Source: an uncultured Pelagibacteraceae bacterium (lineage in GTDB: Bacteria; Pseudomonadota; Alphaproteobacteria; Pelagibacterales; Pelagibacteraceae). From it: DNA of 64,000 bases. Shown in pieces: positions 60,884 to 64,000 of this stretch. A program made the translations under genes and the position numbers. Position 1 is the first letter of the stretch, and every line of letters begins with the position of its first letter. The notes beneath the pieces were generated by a model. That model ran no database searches. It was not told the DNA's origin and worked only from the letters and a program-made list of their open reading frames with translations. The DNA lies in contig CABYKN010000001.1 of the NCBI GenBank assembly GCA_902519695.1, positions 1-64,000 of the forward strand. The letters are read 5' to 3'.

Positions 60884-62101
60884 ATGGAAAATAAATTATC
60901 TCAAATTACAGATTTATTCTCCAAAACAAGACAGCAAACGCTATCTCTGTGCGAGAACTTAGAGGCTGAGGATATGGTCATACAGCCCAGCAAAAATGTT
61001 AGCCCACTTAAGTGGCATCTTGGTCACACCACATGGTTCTTCGAAAAATTCATCTTGTCAGAATTAGATGATAGTTACAAACCTTTTAACAAAGATTACA
61101 ATTACATATTTAATTCATATTATAATTCTGTGGGTGAGTACAATCCTCGAAATAAGAGAGGTTCACTAAATAGACCCATCTTAAAAGATGTTGTAAAATA
61201 TAGACACTATGTAACTGAAAATATTATTGATTTTTTAAAAAGGACAAAAAATAACAGGACATCATTTTTAGTTGAACTAGGTTCAAATCACGAACAACAG
61301 CATCAAGAATTAATGTTAATGGATATTAAAAATATTTTTTACAACAATCCATTGATGCCGACTTATAATTCTAACGATGATAAACCAACTGCTAAAGAAG
61401 AAAATGAATTGACATTAGAAACTAGTAAAAAATTTAAATATGGAAATAACGAGGATATTTTTTGTTACGATAACGAATTACCAGTATCAGAAATACAATT
61501 AGATCCTTTTAAAATATATTCATTTGTTACTAATGGAGAGTGGAAAGAATTTATTAATGATGGAGGATATAAAAACCATGAGTATTGGTTATCTGATGGA
61601 TGGGATTTTGTAAATAATAACAAATTACAAAAACCAATGTATTGGATAGATAATAATAATTATTTTACATTAAAAGGTGTAAAAAAAATTGATAATGAAA
61701 AGCCAGTTTCTCATATAAGTTTCTATGAAGCAGATGCATTTGCAAGATATAAAAACAAAAGATTACCAACTGAATTTGAACTAGAGTATTTTTTAAAACA
61801 ATCTGAGAAAAAAGGTAATTTTTTAGAAAATAAAATTTTCCATGAAGTGGAAGAAAAAGCAGACGATGTTTATGGAAATTTATGGGCTTGGACAAGTAGT
61901 AATTACACACCTTACAAAAAATATAAACCTTATGAAGGAAATCTAGGAGAATATAATAATAAGTTCATGTGTAATCAGTTTGTCTTAAAAGGTGGCTCAC
62001 ATTCTACGTCTATTAATCATGTCAGAGCATCTTATAGAAATTTCTTTTACCCAAGTGATACTTGGCAGTTTTGTGGTGTCAGACTAGCTGATGACATCTA
62101 G
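60884..62101 (+). CDS. egtB: Ergothioneine synthase EgtB (iron-dependent sulfoxide synthase)
   Basis: A 405-aa two-domain enzyme. The N-terminal DinB-like helical part carries the iron ligands His48 (WHLGHTTWFFEK) and His136 and His140 (NHEQQHQELMLMDIKN). From about residue 205 the formylglycine-generating-enzyme-like domain follows, ending in VLKGGSHSTSINHVRASYRNFF and QFCGVRLADDI. The spacing of the three histidines fits EgtB, which joins hercynine to a sulfur donor with oxygen. Its TAG shares its last base with the GTG start of egtD. Confidence 0.88.
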   Translation: MENKLSQITDLFSKTRQQTLSLCENLEAEDMVIQPSKNVSPLKWHLGHTTWFFEKFILSELDDSYKPFNKDYNYIFNSYYNSVGEYNPRNKRGSLNRPILKDVVKYRHYVTENIIDFLKRTKNNRTSFLVELGSNHEQQHQELMLMDIKNIFYNNPLMPTYNSNDDKPTAKEENELTLETSKKFKYGNNEDIFCYDNELPVSEIQLDPFKIYSFVTNGEWKEFINDGGYKNHEYWLSDGWDFVNNNKLQKPMYWIDNNNYFTLKGVKKIDNEKPVSHISFYEADAFARYKNKRLPTEFELEYFLKQSEKKGNFLENKIFHEVEEKADDVYGNLWAWTSSNYTPYKKYKPYEGNLGEYNNKFMCNQFVLKGGSHSTSINHVRASYRNFFYPSDTWQFCGVRLADDI

Positions 62102-63063
62102 TGACTAATTTAAAATTAATAAACATAAACAATCAAATTCAAGATGATAAAAAATTAATCTTACAAGGATTATTAAATAAAAAACAAAAATATTTACTAC
62201 CTAAATATTTTTATGATGAGAAAGGTTCAAAGTTATTTAATAAAATTACAAACCTTAAAGAATATTACCCAACAAACAAAGAGTTAGAAATACTAGGTAG
62301 TTCACAAAAAGAGATAAGAAAGAAATTACCAATCAATTCAACAATTGTAGAATTTGGTAGTGGCTCAAATAAAAAAATTAATAAATTTATAAATTCATTA
62401 AGTGAACCCAAAGAATATATTCCTATAGATATTAGTAAGGAATATTTGTTTGAAAATGCATCGATAATTGCAAAAAAATTCTCAGATTTAAAGGTAACAG
62501 CAATATGTGCCGACTTTAGTCAGACCAATAGATTAAATAAAATTTTAAAAAATAAAAAAAAAATAGTCAGTTTTTTTCCAGGATCGACAATAGGAAATTA
62601 TTTACCCAAAAATGCAAAAAAAATATTAAAAAATTTTTCAAAAATTATAGGCAAAAATTCTTATTTAGTAATTGGGGTTGATTTAATCAAAAATAAGAAA
62701 ACTCTTGAAAATGCTTACAACGATAAATCGGGAGTTACAGCAAAATTTAATAAAAATATATTAAATGTAGTAAACAAAATTTGTAATTCAAAATTTCAAA
62801 CTAAAGATTTTGAACATAAAGCATTCTACAATTTAAAAAAAAATAGAATTGAAATGCACCTTATTTCGAAAAAAAATTTCACGTTAAAAATTAATAAAAA
62901 GAATATTAAATTTACTAAAGATGAAACCATTCATACTGAAAATTCTCATAAATATTCAAAAAATAACTTTGTTAAATTAGTTAATAAATCTGGCTTTAAA
63001 GTCTTAAAATATTTTACTGATAAAAAAAATTATTTTGGAGTTTTTTTATTAAAAGTGAAGTAA
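62101..63063 (+). CDS. egtD: L-histidine N-alpha-methyltransferase EgtD
   Basis: A 320-aa SAM-dependent enzyme that trimethylates histidine to hercynine. YFYDEKGSKLFNKITNLKEYYPTNKELEIL at the N-terminus, VEFGSGSNKKI for SAM binding, PIDISKEYL and SFFPGSTIGNYLP are hallmarks. Translation starts at GTG 62101, overlapping the egtB stop by 1 base. No egtC amidohydrolase or egtE lyase is present in the window, although EgtE and EgtC steps may be served by others. Lys/Asn content is high, as in the neighbours. Confidence 0.9.
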   Translation: MTNLKLININNQIQDDKKLILQGLLNKKQKYLLPKYFYDEKGSKLFNKITNLKEYYPTNKELEILGSSQKEIRKKLPINSTIVEFGSGSNKKINKFINSLSEPKEYIPIDISKEYLFENASIIAKKFSDLKVTAICADFSQTNRLNKILKNKKKIVSFFPGSTIGNYLPKNAKKILKNFSKIIGKNSYLVIGVDLIKNKKTLENAYNDKSGVTAKFNKNILNVVNKICNSKFQTKDFEHKAFYNLKKNRIEMHLISKKNFTLKINKKNIKFTKDETIHTENSHKYSKNNFVKLVNKSGFKVLKYFTDKKNYFGVFLLKVK

Positions 63064-63071
63064 GTTTTATC

Positions 63072-63701
63072 ATGGCGCAAAAAGACGTAGGTAATAAAAT
63101 TCCCATTTATAAGTTAAAAGACACCGATCAAGTAATGAAATATTACGATGAGTGGGGTGATGGTAATAAATATGACAAGGATATGGTCGATTGGAATTAC
63201 ACAGGACCAAAAGAAACAACAAAAGTATTTTCAGAATTTCAGAAAAATAAAGATGCAAAAATTTATGATGCTGGTTGTGGTACTGGATTGGTCGGTGTTG
63301 AATTAAAAAAACATGGTTTTAAAAATTTTCATGGGGCAGATCTTTCGAAAAAGTTATTAGAATTGGTACCGAATGATCTTTATGAAGAGCTTGAACAAGT
63401 AGACTTGAATAAACCCATTAATAAAAAAGATGACGAATATGACTCTGTTATGTGCGTTGGTACATTTACTTTTGGACATGTCAAGCCACCAGCTTTGGAG
63501 GAATTTATCAGGATTACAAAGAATGATGGATTTATCTGTTTTACTATAAATGAGGGAATACATGAAGAATATGGTTTTGATAAAAAAATTGAACAACTTA
63601 AACAGCAAAATAAATGGAAAGAAATAAAATTTTTTAAGTCAGATTACATTGCAAGTAAAGATGTAAATGCTTGGTTAGGGTTATATCAAGTGATAAAGTA
63701 A
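63072..63701 (+). CDS. Class I SAM methyltransferase (METTL27-like)
   Basis: A 209-aa methyltransferase. IYDAGCGTGLVGVELKKHGFKNFHGADLS (about residues 60-88) is the SAM-binding motif I and II region, and DSVMCVGTFTFGHV is motif IV. The N-terminal KLKDTDQVMKYYDEWGD segment is typical of the METTL27 (WBSCR27) group. The acceptor is unknown. It begins 8 bp after egtD, and the Rieske gene starts 3 bp after it, so all probably share a transcript. Confidence 0.8.
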   Translation: MAQKDVGNKIPIYKLKDTDQVMKYYDEWGDGNKYDKDMVDWNYTGPKETTKVFSEFQKNKDAKIYDAGCGTGLVGVELKKHGFKNFHGADLSKKLLELVPNDLYEELEQVDLNKPINKKDDEYDSVMCVGTFTFGHVKPPALEEFIRITKNDGFICFTINEGIHEEYGFDKKIEQLKQQNKWKEIKFFKSDYIASKDVNAWLGLYQVIK

Positions 63702-63704
63702 GCC

Positions 63705-64000
63705 ATGTCAGAAATTTACAATATTATAGATAAACAAAAGTTAGATATTGTATCGAAACCAATTAGTGAAGCTCATGGTTTACCAAATGAATGTTACATC
63801 AGTAAAGAATATACTTTAATTGAAAGAAAAAAATTATTTGAAGATAAGTGGATAGTAATAGGAGTAGGAAGTTCAATTCCAGATGCAGGGGATGTAAAAC
63901 CAATTGATTTACTTGGAATACCTTTGCTTATTGTTAGAACAAAAAATAAAGAAATAAAAGTTTTTCATAATATTTGTAGTCATAGAGGAGTTAAATTAGT
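63705..64000 (+). CDS. Rieske non-heme oxygenase alpha subunit (partial, 3' end off window)
   Basis: An ORF starting at ATG 63705 and running off the right edge, with 98 residues visible. KLFEDKWIVIGVGSSIPDAGDVKPIDLLGIPLLIVRTKNKEIKVFHNICSHRG is the start of a Rieske domain, with Cys91 and His93 as the first [2Fe-2S] ligand pair. Such enzymes demethylate betaines or hydroxylate small aromatics. The second ligand pair and the catalytic iron domain lie beyond the window, so the substrate cannot be predicted. Confidence 0.85.
   Translation, partial: MSEIYNIIDKQKLDIVSKPISEAHGLPNECYISKEYTLIERKKLFEDKWIVIGVGSSIPDAGDVKPIDLLGIPLLIVRTKNKEIKVFHNICSHRGVKL

Noticed and set aside
1..64000. Mobile elements, CRISPR arrays, tRNA genes
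   Set aside because: No transposase or integrase ORF, no regularly spaced repeats, and no cloverleaf sequence were found in the short spacers.

Overview
This 64 kb window is very AT-rich and densely packed. Spacers are mostly 0-120 bp, many genes overlap by 1-13 bp, and no gene-free stretch exceeds 200 bp. I found no tRNA, rRNA, insertion sequence, phage gene or CRISPR array. Gene content and style (streamlined, osmolyte and one-carbon catabolism, many ABC uptake systems) point to a marine alphaproteobacterium of the SAR11 / Candidatus Pelagibacter type. That placement is inference from content; no marker gene for taxonomy is present.

Layout. 1-4.7 kb: a partial secreted metallopeptidase, a 44-aa membrane protein, a ureohydrolase with an aldehyde dehydrogenase, and an ArgE-like deacetylase. 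4.7-11.8 kb: a plus-strand run of CsaA-like, LysE-type exporter, aconitase, YfgM-like, BamB-like lipoprotein, cupin, ZapE and YjbQ. 11.8-15.7 kb (minus): photolyase, diaminopropionate ammonia-lyase, GlnT.

15.7-32.3 kb and 39.5-49.8 kb form a methylated-amine locus. Minus strand: TMAO demethylase (tdm), a small winged-helix-like protein, an orphan FAD oxidoreductase, gmaS, mgsABC, a basic 136-aa protein, amt and two tiny membrane proteins. Plus strand: tmoX, a MORN/membrane pair, tmoW and tmoV. Further on come tmm (minus), an iron alcohol dehydrogenase with a class I amidotransferase, fhs (minus), and mgdABCD. Together these encode TMA to TMAO (Tmm), TMAO import (TmoXWV), TMAO to dimethylamine plus formaldehyde (Tdm), methylamine to gamma-glutamylmethylamide to N-methylglutamate (GmaS, MgsABC), and oxidation of N-methylglutamate to glutamate plus methylene-THF (MgdABCD), with Fhs in C1 handling and Amt for ammonium. 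The dimethylamine-to-methylamine step has no recognisable DmmABCD here. The FAD oxidoreductase between tdm and gmaS is the natural candidate.

32.3-39.5 kb is an osmolyte/sugar operon: GpsA-like dehydrogenase, UgpC/MalK-type ATPase, binding protein, two unusual permeases, and a GH63-like glucosylglycerate/mannosylglycerate hydrolase. 49.8-54.5 kb holds a BT1 (folate/biopterin) family transporter, GNAT, SRAP/YedK, purK and purE.

54.6-58.0 kb is a poorly characterised four-gene operon: an M19 dipeptidase-like protein with a degenerate metal site, a 550-aa protein of unknown function, a DUF3726-like protein and a 55-aa two-CxxC protein. 58.0-60.8 kb (minus) has a DmdA-like THF methyltransferase coupled to a short MetF-like protein, a 35-aa membrane protein and a YIP1 protein. 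60.9-64 kb encodes EgtB and EgtD (ergothioneine), a METTL27-like methyltransferase and the start of a Rieske oxygenase.

In three places a start codon of a membrane protein directly abuts a terminator-like hairpin. The most notable open points are the unfilled DMA step, a permease with a DUF11-like insert, the M19/DUF3726 operon and the DmdA-like/MetF pair.
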